Source: Meira nashicola (taxonomy: Eukaryota > Basidiomycota > Exobasidiomycetes > Exobasidiales > Brachybasidiaceae). From it: DNA of 64,000 nt. The notes under the pieces are model-generated. The model was not told where the DNA came from. It searched no databases and saw only the letters and a program-made list of their open reading frames with translations. A program made the position numbers and the translations under genes. The stretch lies in the NCBI GenBank assembly GCA_001600355.1, contig BCJU01000002.1, positions 558,001 through 622,000 of the forward strand. Direction: 5' to 3'. This document shows, one piece after another, positions 51,415 to 62,202 of the stretch; the first letter of the stretch is position 1; each line of letters opens with the position of its first letter.

Positions 51415-53097
51415 GCATGATCGTATTCGATTGATCATCTAGCCAATGGAATATCGGAAAAGAGTCGAATCACTTTGCGACAATTTGCATCTCTGTCTGC
51501 TTTCACCAAAAATGTACAGTCGAAGATGAATTTAAAGTTTTCGCCTTCATCTATTCCAATCAAGCTAGCATGATCTCTACTGAAACGATCAAGGTCTATG
51601 TGGTCACAAGATCGATTCTTGTTTCAGGTTTGGTTGGTGAGTTTCATCTTTTGCAGCTTTTCGATCTTTTCATTTCTAATATTGTCTTAAACCCCTTTTT
51701 CTATCATTAGCTCAATGGATCAATTCTCTGATCAATTATCGCGATGGTTTCTGCCTTCACTCAAGGCTCACCTGCACGAAGCTTGTGTACCGATTAACAC
51801 ATGACCGATGGCATACTATATTATAACAACCAACTACAAATCAAAAGTTCAAAACGTATCCGTCACAGATTTCTCAATTCCATTTAACATTATGTGAAGC
51901 AAGGGGAAGCTCGTTTTATATCTGTATTTCAAATTAGCAAGATTTCTCTGTATTTCTTCACTACTTTGTTAGTCAGAGGTGAAACGCTCACTCCCTTTTT
52001 CTATCTTTGTATTCTCGTTATGTGTGAATGAATTATGTGATATAAAAGACAGAGTGAAGTGTGTTTCTTTTTGTGAATTATATCATGGTTTTGTAAGATA
52101 CAGATCACCATTCAAACTGGGTTTTGATCAGCTTCTTACCGATTTGCGATCATCATTGATTGGGCTACATTTACTCAACGCAGTTCTGTGAGGAGTGGGA
52201 CTGAGGTCTAATTCACGTGGCTTGTCGCGCCATGGTTTTAAAGGCGTGTATGTTCGTCCGTCGTAATCACTTTAAACAATTTTGGTATACTGTACATACA
52301 TGAAATATATACAATCGGCATCCATACAGAACGTGACTGAAATGATCAGGTAGCAGAAAGATCTAAACTTAGTCTACACACGGGAGAATAATCGTATCCT
52401 TTCTCACTCCAATTGACATATGTGGGTTCAGAATGGGATCAGAAAATGATTATTGGACACATATATCGGCATTGCATTGAGGTATTCTTTAAAATACCGT
52501 GTATACATATAAAGCTCTTTAAGTAAGCACAGGAGAAAAGTGCTCAAGTTTTCTTGTTTTACGTTCAATAGAAGGCGTATTTATACTTCCGAAAAGCGTA
52601 ACCATGAACTTGTGTTTCTCTTGTTTTCTGGAAATGGCGTGTGAGAACGAAATTACGTGGATTTTTATTAGTGATTTAATGATAAATATACACAGATATT
52701 CTGTACACTGTTCCTACGCCGTTTATTCGTCTGGCTTGCATGCATGCCTTTCTTTTAAGCTGTGCTCAGCGCATCACGACGCGAAAACGCGATGCGAGTT
52801 AGGTGGTACTGAGGAAAGCATGGCGTATGAACAGTGTTTTTGTGTAGAGGGCATTGATAAGGCTACGCGCTTGCAGCCTTTTTCTTTTTTTTTTGATTAA
52901 GCAGAGCGTGATTCTTGCCCGTGCATGGATTTCACCCCTCCGAACTTAATAGTTGTTGTTTTGTTTGGATGCCATCATAGCGATCGTCTTTATCATCATC
53001 ATCAAGAGATAATCATAGAAATTTATTCTTTATCGTCACCACAACAACCTTACAATCTCTCTCTTTTTTTTAAAACAAATTTTAAACTTTTGCAAAA
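51415..53097. other. Intergenic region RPL41 / H2A.Z, 1.7 kb
   Basis: 3' flank of RPL41 and a long H2A.Z promoter. One motif copy, TAGTCTAC, is at 52370-52377. The only sizeable frame (52604-52900, 98 codons with ATG) is Cys/Ser/His-rich and resembles nothing known, so it is not called. T-tracts and (ATC)n precede the H2A.Z start. No RNA gene recognised. Confidence 0.45.
52370..52377. promoter_or_regulatory. TAGTCTAC motif
   Basis: Same core as the other promoter motifs, embedded in TTAGTCTACACACGGG; 720 bp upstream of the H2A.Z start codon. Confidence 0.35.
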
Positions 53098-53901
53098 ATG
53101 GTCGATGCTAAATCCAAAGGTGGTAAAGCTGGTGCTTCAAAGGATAGCAAGGCAAAAGCTGTCACCCAAAGTAGCCGTGCAGGATTACAGGTGAGTATCT
53201 CATTGATTGCGATAAAGTTTTCTGAGGGATCAAAAATATGAAGGATAATTCTCTCCTTCGTAGTTTCGCTTTTGTGACTCTTTGGCAATTTCAATCGAAG
53301 GATTCGAAATTGGGCGAATGAGCGTTAAAATCGATTTGATCTCTTTCCAAAGATTGCAAATGCTCAGCATTGTATTTATTTGGCATTCAATACGACCAAA
53401 GTCCAATTGAAAGCGTCGGGTTGATCTTTACCTTCTCTGGTAGGAATGACAAGTGATTACCTTTCGCCATACTGCAAATTCGCTCCACCTCGTTCGCATT
53501 GAATCCTCCATGAATTCCGTCGAATTGAACTTAATGAGTACTAACACTTTTCACAATATTGCATTTCCTCTCTTCAGTTCCCAGTTGGACGTATTCATCG
53601 TTTATTAAAATCCAGAACGCAAAACAACGTCCGTATCGGTGGAAAAGCAGCTGTATATGCAAGTGCAATCTTGGAATATCTCACAGCTGAAGTCTTGGAA
53701 TTGGCAGGAAATGCATCAAAAGATTTAAAGGTGAAGCGTATTCAACCTCGTCATTTGCAATTAGCCATCCGTGGTGATGAAGAATTGGACAGTTTGATTC
53801 GTGCAACTATTGCTGGAGGTGGTGTCTTACCTCACATTCACAAAACTTTGATCAAATCAAGTGGTAAGAAGAAGTCAGCAGGTGGTGTTGCAGTCGAATA
53901 A
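53098..53901 (+). CDS. HTZ1: Histone variant H2A.Z
   Basis: Exon 1 53098-53190, intron 53191-53577 (387 bp, GTGAGT..CAG with branch TACTAACAC), exon 2 53578-53901; 138 residues. [19 protein letters not shown] starts the histone fold; [52 protein letters not shown] and [13 protein letters not shown] are the H2A.Z rather than H2A form (GDEELDSLI, and no SQE tail). The N-tail is Lys/Gly/Ala-rich with several likely acetylation sites. It marks promoter nucleosomes; Eaf3 at 58.7 kb belongs to the NuA4 complex that acetylates this kind of histone tail. The intron is three to five times longer than others in the window. Confidence 0.95.
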
Positions 53902-54501
53902 TCTGATAAGAGAAAAAAAATGAGCAAAGTGCGATATTCTTCTGTCGGGAAGAGCGTGAGGTCGAGCATATATGCATTCAATCGAATAACAATATCTACG
54001 TTATTATGCTATTTCTACATCCACCCAATCCGATACTAATGACAACATCGCTTTCAGCTTGCTCAACTGATCTCCCTTGTCTGCTTGTCGACCTCTGTCT
54101 ATTTTACCCTTCTTCCCTTTATGTACTGTAATTGTCAATATTGTGATCCTTTTCTTTTACTTGATTGTCTTTGCGCTTCTTTTACATTTGTTTACTTGAA
54201 GACAATGTTATTGAGCTTCATCACTTTCAATCCAGATTGTTGCATGAACATGCCTATTCCTCTCAGTTGCAATAGCCATTCCAGCTCCCTTCTCCGCATC
54301 AAAGTTGAGAAGACGTTAGTTGAAGACGCTAAAGAGTCCGTGCATTTTCTGCGACCTTTTTTGATTCTCTTGTTGTCAAATTTCTGTTCAACCCCTTACC
54401 ACCATCACTTCACAAAAGGCTAATAAGCATGATTTCTCCTTTCGCCTGACCCTCTTTCAACAACACACTTGATACAATCAGGTAGAAAGGCTTCAAACGA
54501 G
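53902..54501. other. Intergenic region H2A.Z / FHIP gene, 600 bp
   Basis: 3' flank of H2A.Z and promoter of the FHIP-type gene. CAATCAG at 54475-54481 just before the FHIP start could be an acceptor of a leader intron. A 112-codon frame (54085-54423) is Cys/Phe/Ser/Leu-rich without family likeness and is not called. Confidence 0.4.
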
Positions 54502-57500
54502 ATGGACGTCCTTTCACGTCTAAGACAAGCAATTGGTGGAGTAGGAAATGAAGAATCACAATCCAATTCGAACGACAGATTGAAAGATACAGCAGAGGGA
54601 TCAAATGATCACTTAAGACAATCTATACCCAAGTTCAGCTTATCCTCTTCAGATCTTCAAAAGAATCCATTCAGAAAACAAAGGGAAAACGTTCAAACGC
54701 AAGCAAAACAATTTCGTGATAATTGGCTAGCAATTCGTTCCACATTATTTACGCCACATCAAGCCGCTTTGCATCATGGAATCTCTCGAACAGACTTGAC
54801 AGATCGCTTGCAAAGCATGTGCGATGCTTTGGTATTCGAAGCAAATCGTGCTGATGAAGATGTCGATATTGCAGGTCCATGTATGGAAATGCTTTTGGAA
54901 GGTGATATCTTGGGCCAATTGGTCCGTTTGACTGCGAACGATCGTATTTCAGGCTCACAGGCTGAAGTTGTACAGTTATTCGCTTCCCTAATCATTCTTC
55001 TTGATGAACGTTTCTTATCCAGACAAGCAGTACATAGGCCATTGGTTCGATTGATGCGTATATGCGTAGGAGATGAATTCTTTCAAGCGAAACAAAACAC
55101 CTCAATCGGAACGGAATTGGAACAGGATACAATAGGAATCAATGAAGACGAAGAGAAGCGAGCACATCGTAAATTTGGTAGGATTGGTAGTGCGGAAACG
55201 TTAGGATTTGAAGAGCGATTAGTAGATCTAATGTGTCACATTGCAAGCCGATTACGCAATACGCCCGACCTTCTTATTATCTTTTTTCGCGAACGTGGAG
55301 GGGATGAAGAAGCAAGGAAGGCTTTCAATCTTGCTATGTCTTCATCTCCTGCACATCCTTCATCACGCCTATCAACTAGAGCTCCTTCGCCCGCTCAAAA
55401 TCAAAAAAATTCTCCAATCATATCATCACCCTTACGACCCCAAGATTCAGAATCATTTACAGATGCAGGCCATGCCACACCATCCCAAGCATCATCAACT
55501 TCCGGATCGCTGTCATACGATTTCCCTCTTTTCTCGTATCTATTACGATTCGTTCATCGAGAATCACGGACTGGAGAATTGGCAAGAGCTGGTATACTTT
55601 TCTTAGTAGACGTTGCATTTACACCAGGAAGGAGAAATCTAGCACGCTCCACGAATACAAAAGCAGGCAAAAATGCAAGCCTCGGACGCTCTTTTGCTTC
55701 TCCCTATTCTAAATCAGCACGTTCTGGTCCCCGAAGAAGCGGTACAAGTACACCACAAAAGCATAGAATCGAAGCTGATCTTGGCTTAGGGCCAAATATC
55801 GCCTTAGCCCGCTTCATGGTAGAATCAGATTTCTCAGAAGTGTTGGGTGCTGGGGTGGGTGCCGTTTATGGCTTATTGCCTACCAAGCTTTCTTTGTCCA
55901 AATTTTCAGATGAGAACAGAGACAATCATTCAGACGAAAGACGTGATGCAATGCTCGTGGGTCAAGGTGAATCAATGGTATTGGGCGAAGGAGAAAAAGT
56001 ACATGCATTTAATACGGAGCAAGATGTTGTAAGTTTTCAAGGCGCTTTTACCACAAATAGCGAAGAGGTACGTCAACAGGCAAGGATACTTTGCGACCTC
56101 TTGGAGTTCACTCAAGATATTCTACGCACCACTGTAAAAGTTTCGATGGACATTTTACCTGACAAAAAGAGCGAGAATGCTGATATTGCCAAGCAACGAC
56201 CAATAGGCTCGTTAGAATTATCATTATTGGCGGATCAGTTGACTCAAAGCATTTCCGTATCATTGCAATCTCTATTCTTGGAAAATATCTTATACCCTTC
56301 CATGTTGGAATGCAGCGATTTAGACGGCAGCTCGACGGCAGTTATGACCTATTTAGAAGCAATGTTGAGTGTTTTGGAGACAGAGAATGCACTTTCAGAC
56401 TGTATAGTGGGATGGCTAACAGGTTCAGAAGCAAGTGATTCTGACTCAAAAGTGAATGCTCATAATTTTGGCTCCAAAGCAAAGCGTAAAAGTACTGCTA
56501 TGATCCAATTGGAAAAAGAGCAATCCAATATGAAACTCCGACAGAATTCGTCATACCAAACAGACGCCTTTGGAAGATATACTGTTCGCGATTTACTTGT
56601 CGATAATCTCCAAATCACCACACAACAATCAGCCATGCTATCAGCATTACGCCTAGCCACTACACTTATCACATTTCATGGAAGGTCAACCCTATCTACC
56701 GTAATTCAGATCAAAGATGATCCGCTCGCCACTGCTTTTCCGACAAATCTTATCGAGATCATGAAAGAAGAAGAGGACTTTAACAATGATTTCAAAGAAG
56801 AACAATCAATTGGTTCTGATAGTTCGGACGAATTTGTCTATCCTGGTACTGAGAAGGATGAGGAAAAATTCTTGAATCGATTGAACAGTTTGGCAAAACA
56901 GACTGTAGGAGGTTACAAGATGCAAACATTCAGTCGCGAAATGGTCAACCTCCTTTCCTTAGTGAACCGATTACAGATTGGTGACCCTAAAGGTGTCAAA
57001 ACTGATTTACACATTGATCAATCGTACAGCAGCACAGGGTTCGATAATTATCTAGAAGATGCTACTACAGGGTTGATGCGAGATAGCATGGGCCGTTCTG
57101 CTTTACGAACGTGGGAAGAAGGAAGTACGGTCGAAGTTGGAATTCCGACTCATAATCGATCAAACCTTCCAGCCTCTTGCCGTAGACATAAGCTTCAAGC
57201 TTCAGATCGATTATTACGAACACTTCTTCTTAGCCTTTGCAACTATTGGCGAAATAGACCAGAGGTGAATGTTGCCACTACTGGATTGCTCTCTGCAATC
57301 TGCTCCTGTCCGATTCGCAGTCTAGAAGGATTTTTATGTCATGGTAGACACAACAGTGAAATGCTTCTTTCGATAAAAACTCTGGATGAAACACGGAACA
57401 TTTCAGATTGGGATCAGAGGGATGAGATGGTAGATGACGATCTATCAGATGATGAACGTACGTTTATGAACCAATCAACTTTGTCTCTCGGCCAAGAGAA

Positions 57501-58437
57501 GCATGAAAAGGTCCATCTTTCTAATCATGACCTTAGCAAAGCACCTGTTCTACTGAACATACTCACTGCTTTGGTAGACCAACTTCAAAGGTGGAGAAAT
57601 AATATTGCTCATTTTGATAAATACCTGGACGAACGAAGAAGAGGACTTCTATTTGTGGAAAATTTGAACGAAGCCTTAAAATTGAGCGGGATCGATCAAT
57701 CTGGAGAATTGAATGAGAATGCTGACACAGAAAGAGGATCTTCGCCTTTTGACCTGTATTCCAAACAGATCTCATTGAAAAGGAAGGAAAAAGATCAAAA
57801 GGAACATGTTCAACCGATCAAAGCTATCAAGAATGCAGAAGATATGCAAATATCTCTGCCACCGCCACCATCTGCGACACCTACACAAGAAATATTTCAT
57901 CAAACAGAGCTGCCAGATAAAGATAAGAAAGCAACAGCTGAACGCGGTAGCTTTGCTCGCTTCTTTGGACGGGCAATTGATAAAGTTCAAAAGGATGCTG
58001 CAAGTCAAGCGAATATCAGTCAAACGCATCAACCACCGCCGAAGCCTTTTGCTCAACATTTCTTACAGACGGCAAGTTTGATAATTGACGTAAGTGATTC
58101 GGTTTACCTTGTCGATTCAAGTCCTTGGTCGATTCATTTCGATCCTCGAAAGCAAGATGAAACTCAGGAAAAAAGTACAGAGAAGAAAGTCAAACGTACA
58201 CGCTTCCAAAATGCTGCAACAAGCGATAGTGAAAGCGAGGTAATATTTACCTATCCTGGATCAGAAAAGGAAGGAAGAATCAAAGACGACGATCATATGA
58301 AGGAAAAAGATTCAGTAAAAGTGAGCTTAAGCACGATTTTGGATAATGCCATCATCCTAGAGGAAACAATCAAGGAGCTTATTGCCATCTTACAAGTTCG
58401 TCGTGCATATGGCGTGGACGCCACTCAAGTTTTTTGA
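54502..58437 (+). CDS. FHF-complex subunit, FHIP/FAM160 (RAI16-like) protein
   Basis: 1,311 residues from ATG 54502, intronless; the upstream part of the frame has no ATG. The RAI16-like region lies in the first half: FRDNWLAIRSTLF, CMEMLLEGDILGQLVRL, and the strongest match LFSYLLRFVHRESRTGELARAGILFLVDVAF at about residues 343-374. Central helices and a second conserved block (ASDRLLRTLLLSLCNYWRNRPEVNVATTGLLSAICSCP, about residue 900) follow. The C-terminus carries FARFFGRAIDKV and HFLQTASLIID. Fungal homologues (FhipA in Aspergillus) link Hook to FTS and so connect dynein to early endosomes. Long Ser/Asp-rich linkers make it longer than animal FHIPs. Confidence 0.78.
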   Translation: MDVLSRLRQAIGGVGNEESQSNSNDRLKDTAEGSNDHLRQSIPKFSLSSSDLQKNPFRKQRENVQTQAKQFRDNWLAIRSTLFTPHQAALHHGISRTDLTDRLQSMCDALVFEANRADEDVDIAGPCMEMLLEGDILGQLVRLTANDRISGSQAEVVQLFASLIILLDERFLSRQAVHRPLVRLMRICVGDEFFQAKQNTSIGTELEQDTIGINEDEEKRAHRKFGRIGSAETLGFEERLVDLMCHIASRLRNTPDLLIIFFRERGGDEEARKAFNLAMSSSPAHPSSRLSTRAPSPAQNQKNSPIISSPLRPQDSESFTDAGHATPSQASSTSGSLSYDFPLFSYLLRFVHRESRTGELARAGILFLVDVAFTPGRRNLARSTNTKAGKNASLGRSFASPYSKSARSGPRRSGTSTPQKHRIEADLGLGPNIALARFMVESDFSEVLGAGVGAVYGLLPTKLSLSKFSDENRDNHSDERRDAMLVGQGESMVLGEGEKVHAFNTEQDVVSFQGAFTTNSEEVRQQARILCDLLEFTQDILRTTVKVSMDILPDKKSENADIAKQRPIGSLELSLLADQLTQSISVSLQSLFLENILYPSMLECSDLDGSSTAVMTYLEAMLSVLETENALSDCIVGWLTGSEASDSDSKVNAHNFGSKAKRKSTAMIQLEKEQSNMKLRQNSSYQTDAFGRYTVRDLLVDNLQITTQQSAMLSALRLATTLITFHGRSTLSTVIQIKDDPLATAFPTNLIEIMKEEEDFNNDFKEEQSIGSDSSDEFVYPGTEKDEEKFLNRLNSLAKQTVGGYKMQTFSREMVNLLSLVNRLQIGDPKGVKTDLHIDQSYSSTGFDNYLEDATTGLMRDSMGRSALRTWEEGSTVEVGIPTHNRSNLPASCRRHKLQASDRLLRTLLLSLCNYWRNRPEVNVATTGLLSAICSCPIRSLEGFLCHGRHNSEMLLSIKTLDETRNISDWDQRDEMVDDDLSDDERTFMNQSTLSLGQEKHEKVHLSNHDLSKAPVLLNILTALVDQLQRWRNNIAHFDKYLDERRRGLLFVENLNEALKLSGIDQSGELNENADTERGSSPFDLYSKQISLKRKEKDQKEHVQPIKAIKNAEDMQISLPPPPSATPTQEIFHQTELPDKDKKATAERGSFARFFGRAIDKVQKDAASQANISQTHQPPPKPFAQHFLQTASLIIDVSDSVYLVDSSPWSIHFDPRKQDETQEKSTEKKVKRTRFQNAATSDSESEVIFTYPGSEKEGRIKDDDHMKEKDSVKVSLSTILDNAIILEETIKELIAILQVRRAYGVDATQVF

Positions 58438-58669
58438 AATTTGTATGATTGCTATAAATACATATATTGCTTCATGACATTGTACATGCTTGAAAAGAAA
58501 TTCTACCGGAGATCAGGTATAGGATAATCGATGATAAGACAAACTCGGAGCTTCGTAATCTTTTACAAAGAATTTCTTCTGTTCCTTCACCATATACGAT
58601 AAAAATTCTGTCAAATGCTCCTTTAGGAGGAGAATGGACTCGGCATCCATGGTTGTGTGAGCGATGATA

Positions 58670-59690
58670 CTAGGGAGATTGACTGTTATCGGCAGGAAGG
58701 TAGATGGAAGAAGTTAGCATTCTATAAGCTTCAGAATAGGGATCGAACAACATACCAAAAAGTCTCAACAAATGTTCTGCTCCGTACACCTTGCTAGGTT
58801 CCATTGTCTTGTCTTCTTCATCTTCTTTTCCGTCTTGGGCGGCGTTCCACTCTTTCCTTTGTTGAACGTATTGTGCTCGTTCGAAACGATAAAGAAGATT
58901 ATTCCCTAGCGCTTTGTTAAAGTATGCTTTGAGCCCATCCAAGACTTCATCCAAAACAGCTGGTGGACGGGAAGCCTTGTGATCTTTTTTGATGGATAGA
59001 TAATGTACGCGATATGATGATAGAATTTCTTCGACGTTTGGCTCTCTCGGCAAAGGAACGAGCAAATTTCGCTTAGTAATGAATTCCCAATCGTCTACCA
59101 ATCGTACCTTGAGCGTATCTGGGATCGTCAGCTTGATTTCTGGTCTCTTTATATACTCTTCCTCCTACGTGAAAAAAGTCATCCTTGTCAGCTTTTGGTT
59201 TTGACAAAATTGAAATAAGCAGAAGAAATGAACAATAACTTACCTGTTCTACAGCATCACGACCACGTTTTGTTCCACGACTTTCTTTTGCCTTTCTTCT
59301 ATCAGATGAATCATGTGTTTCGCTAGATTCTCTTCCATGACTTGTTGTCGTTCCATTCATACCAGCTGTTACTGAACCACCACTTTTTCGTGCTGATGGT
59401 TTGCTATTGCTACTTGAACTTTCGTATAATTTTGCTTCTCGAGCTGCTTTGACAGAATCTGCAAGTGCTTTTTGCTTTTGAATATTATCTTCGTTTAGCT
59501 TTAACATTCTAGATTCAGGTACCCATTCATCCCACCTTGCTCTCCATCCCATATAATGTACAAAATAATGTGGACCAACAGCTTTCGTTAGGTTATCGTC
59601 TCCCGTCCATTTTTCCGCTTTAAGTACTTTTGCTTCATACAATAATCCAACATGAAAGCAAAGAATCTTTTCATTTACTCCGAATAACAT
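58670..59690 (-). CDS. EAF3: Chromodomain/MRG protein Eaf3 (MRG15, Alp13)
   Basis: Exon 1 59244-59690, intron 79 bp (GTAAGT..TAG), exon 2 58670-59164; 313 residues. FGVNEKILCFHVGLLYEAKVL and HYFVHYMGWRARWDEWVPESRML form the chromo-barrel domain (residues 1-75), which reads H3K36 methylation. A basic Ser-rich linker follows. The MRG domain is about residues 165-305: RPEIKLTIPDTLKVRLVDDWEFITK, YRVHYLSIKK, YGAEHLLRLFGMLFDPY. Subunit of NuA4 acetyltransferase and the Rpd3S deacetylase. The intron lies exactly between the linker and the MRG domain. Confidence 0.93.
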
Positions 59691-60430
59691 CTTTGGCGAA
59701 TTGCGTGCCTGTTTGTTGTTGTTGTCGCAATTTTAGATGGTGTTCAATTCGCAGTATACGTTACCAGGACAACGAAGTTGCAATATCATCATCCTTCTAT
59801 TAAATGCCTACACGCGACGCGCAGCGCCCGCCCTTCTCCCATTCTTCCTGTGTTGAATATGTATTTGTGGAGATGCGTGAGGCACACTTTTGCCAAAAAT
59901 AATCATACATTCAAGTATACATTGATGATTATGACGATTGATGAATCAGACACAGAGAGAGTTCGACTTTCGAATGATTGTCAGGACAAAGGTAATTCTG
60001 CTTCTCTATAATGAGTAAGAATGCATGCTCGCTAGACTACCTTTCAACGTAGTATCGAAATGGCTCAGAGATATAATAGGATCAACTTTTGATCGAAAAA
60101 CCAAATAGGAAGATGATGAGAGATTATATCAGCGTTCACATAAAAATTATAGTTCTTGAGTAACTTGTAATGTTCAACAGAAAGATACATATGTATATAT
60201 ATATATATAGACAATGTGTATGATGGCTATCAACACCTCCTCTAAAGCCTAACTGAATGCACGTGCTTACCATACATGCACTTGTAGAATAGAATACTGA
60301 GCGCGTGTATTGCCCAAGCGTGGAGAAGCAAACTCGCATGCAAATCGATTGAGGAAAGGCGATGGTGATCAAAATGCTCAATCCTGCCATCGTTCCATCA
60401 TCACCTTTATCGGTGACAGTACTATACATT
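59691..60430. other. Divergent intergenic region EAF3 / LSM1, 740 bp
   Basis: Contains a (TA)n run at 60194-60209 and a short GCGC-rich patch at about 59816-59832. Small frames only. No RNA gene recognised. Confidence 0.45.
60194..60209 (+). repeat. (TA)n microsatellite
   Basis: Eight TA units in the EAF3-LSM1 spacer, about 220 bp upstream of the LSM1 start codon. Confidence 0.9.
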
Positions 60431-60886
60431 ATGGACGCAGATACAATCTTATCGCATGTTCCGTTCACGACATCTGGCTCTCTGGTCGATTGTGTAGACA
60501 AGAAAGTGATCATCATCTTACGTGATGGAAAAGAACATATTGGCGTTTTACGATCTTATGATCAATTCGCCAATTTGCTAATCGAAAATCCTCAGCAAAA
60601 GTGTTTTGATCTTGTTAGAGGAGAAAATGTGGTGATGATGGGTGAAATTGTACGTTTGCTCACCAAGAGAAAAAAAACGAATTCAACCTTTAATAATCGT
60701 ATATGTACTTATATTATCTTCTTTTCACCCTTTCAGGATCTCGATAAAGAAGATGAAATATCAGCAGGCATTTCAAGACAGCCACCAGAAAGAGCATCCA
60801 GAACGCAATACGAAAAAAGAAAAGCAGATGTTCTTCGCAAAGTGTACGGCTTTTCAGCAGAGGGTCAAGAAGGAGATAGTTACTAA
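60431..60886 (+). CDS. LSM1: Sm-like protein LSm1
   Basis: Exon 1 60431-60649, intron 87 bp (GTACGT..CAG), exon 2 60737-60886; 122 residues. VPFTTSGSLVDCVDKKVIIILRDGKEHIGVLRSYDQFANLL is the Sm1 motif, LVRGENVVMMGEI the Sm2 motif, and DLDKEDE directly after the junction is the LSm1-specific continuation. The Lsm1-7 ring binds deadenylated mRNA ends and activates decapping. ATG 60431 is chosen because homology starts there; the frame also has ATGs at 60362 and 60374 that would add 19-23 residues. The intron is 87 bp without a stop, so retention would keep the frame. Confidence 0.93.
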   Translation: MDADTILSHVPFTTSGSLVDCVDKKVIIILRDGKEHIGVLRSYDQFANLLIENPQQKCFDLVRGENVVMMGEIVRLLTKRKKTNSTFNNRICTYIIFFSPFQDLDKEDEISAGISRQPPERASRTQYEKRKADVLRKVYGFSAEGQEGDSY

Positions 60887-61077
60887 CCTTTAATCTTTTA
60901 ACACCGACATCAAAATCGCATAAGCACATTGTACATCATAGCAAATCATTTCTGAGAATGACATTTATCTCAAGCTCTCATGTATATCTCAAATAATGCC
61001 GGAGAGAGGAGAAGACATACTATAAGTTGTATAAGATTTCAGTATATGGATTACAAAAATGGATTACGTGCGTTGAC

Positions 61078-62019
61078 TTAAATAGCATTCGCCTCTGCAA
61101 CGGATTGAGAATCCCTTGAAACAGCTTCGCGACTATTTTCCTTTGCTTTGCCAGCCAATTTTGGCTCTCTGACCTCCGGAATACGATCTGCAAGATATCC
61201 CCTTCTTGCCTTGCTCGCGTAGTATAGCAACTCTCTTTTGTTGATTGGCACAGCATCGCGAGGTGGCAAGCGATCGAAATACTTATGAGGCTTTATCAAT
61301 GCTTGCAAAGTAGTGGGTGTATAGTACTTGCAGACCACCGAGCCACCGGCAGTTTCGATGATATTGATAGCAGTTGATGAAGCACGAGAAACTATTAAAT
61401 GAATCGGTGTGCGTACCTTGTTCGTCATGTCTGCCAATAGTTTTATACCGTCCTTGCATGAATGGACGCATGAACTTTCCAGAAGCTCGCGTGCGGTAAT
61501 TGGCTGGGTTGGGTCTAGACGACCTTGTTCGATCCATTCTTGAATTCGACCGACGCTCAATGGAGCATATTCTTTTGCAAACGAATTGGTGAATCCGCGT
61601 TTGGGAAATCTTCGCATGATAGGTGTTTGACCACCTTCAAATCCTGGTGTAGGTTTCCCGTTACCAGCCCTTGCTTTTTGACCTTTATGACCTTTTGTGG
61701 AAGTTCCACCACGACCGCTTCCCTGACCGCGGCCAAGACGCTTCCGTTGCTTCTTAGGCAAGAGCGGCTGTAAAGAGCCGATGGAAAATGAAGCGAAAGA
61801 TTCAATTGATTCTGCTGACTTTGTAGAAGTACTGGAGAGAAATCTAGTCTGCACGTAAAGATTTTGAGGAACATTGATACTCTTTCCCGTCCATCTTGAA
61901 GACGTTGAGCTTGATGCAAAACTGCGCTGATAAGTCGTAGAAATCTCACATTTGCTACTTCCAATTCCCAAACGTGAAAGCTGCCGTATGATATGGATTT
62001 GAGGTGAGTATGACATCAT
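61078..62019 (-). CDS. MRPL10: Mitochondrial large-subunit ribosomal protein uL15m
   Basis: 313 residues, ATG 62019 (Met also at codon 2). A basic Ser/Arg-rich presequence of about 60 residues precedes [33 protein letters not shown], the glycine/basic N-terminal arm of L15. Then [21 protein letters not shown] and [27 protein letters not shown], as in bacterial L15. Component of the mitochondrial 54S subunit. It is the last normal gene before composite block B. Confidence 0.93.
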   Translation of the reverse strand: MMSYSPQIHIIRQLSRLGIGSSKCEISTTYQRSFASSSTSSRWTGKSINVPQNLYVQTRFLSSTSTKSAESIESFASFSIGSLQPLLPKKQRKRLGRGQGSGRGGTSTKGHKGQKARAGNGKPTPGFEGGQTPIMRRFPKRGFTNSFAKEYAPLSVGRIQEWIEQGRLDPTQPITARELLESSCVHSCKDGIKLLADMTNKVRTPIHLIVSRASSTAINIIETAGGSVVCKYYTPTTLQALIKPHKYFDRLPPRDAVPINKRELLYYASKARRGYLADRIPEVREPKLAGKAKENSREAVSRDSQSVAEANAI

Positions 62020-62202
62020 TGTCGGAGGACTTTATAGTATTGATGGGCTAGAAAGAAGAACGCTGAGAAGAAAGAAGTAAGGTTAGTGGACTAAGATCGT
62101 GTACAAATAATTTTTTTTCTGCGTTGCCTGTCGCAAATGGATCAGTAGGGCGAGCGTGCGGCGTGCGTGCGCTGCGCTGGGCACACATCCATACTAGAGA
62201 TG

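Noticed and set aside
52604..52900. 98-codon frame with ATG upstream of H2A.Z
   Set aside because: No family likeness, Cys/His/Ser-rich composition as expected from chance translation, and no splice or start context that supports it.
54085..54423. 112-codon frame between H2A.Z and the FHIP gene
   Set aside because: Hydrophobic, Cys/Phe/Ser-rich translation of T-rich DNA; no recognisable domain.
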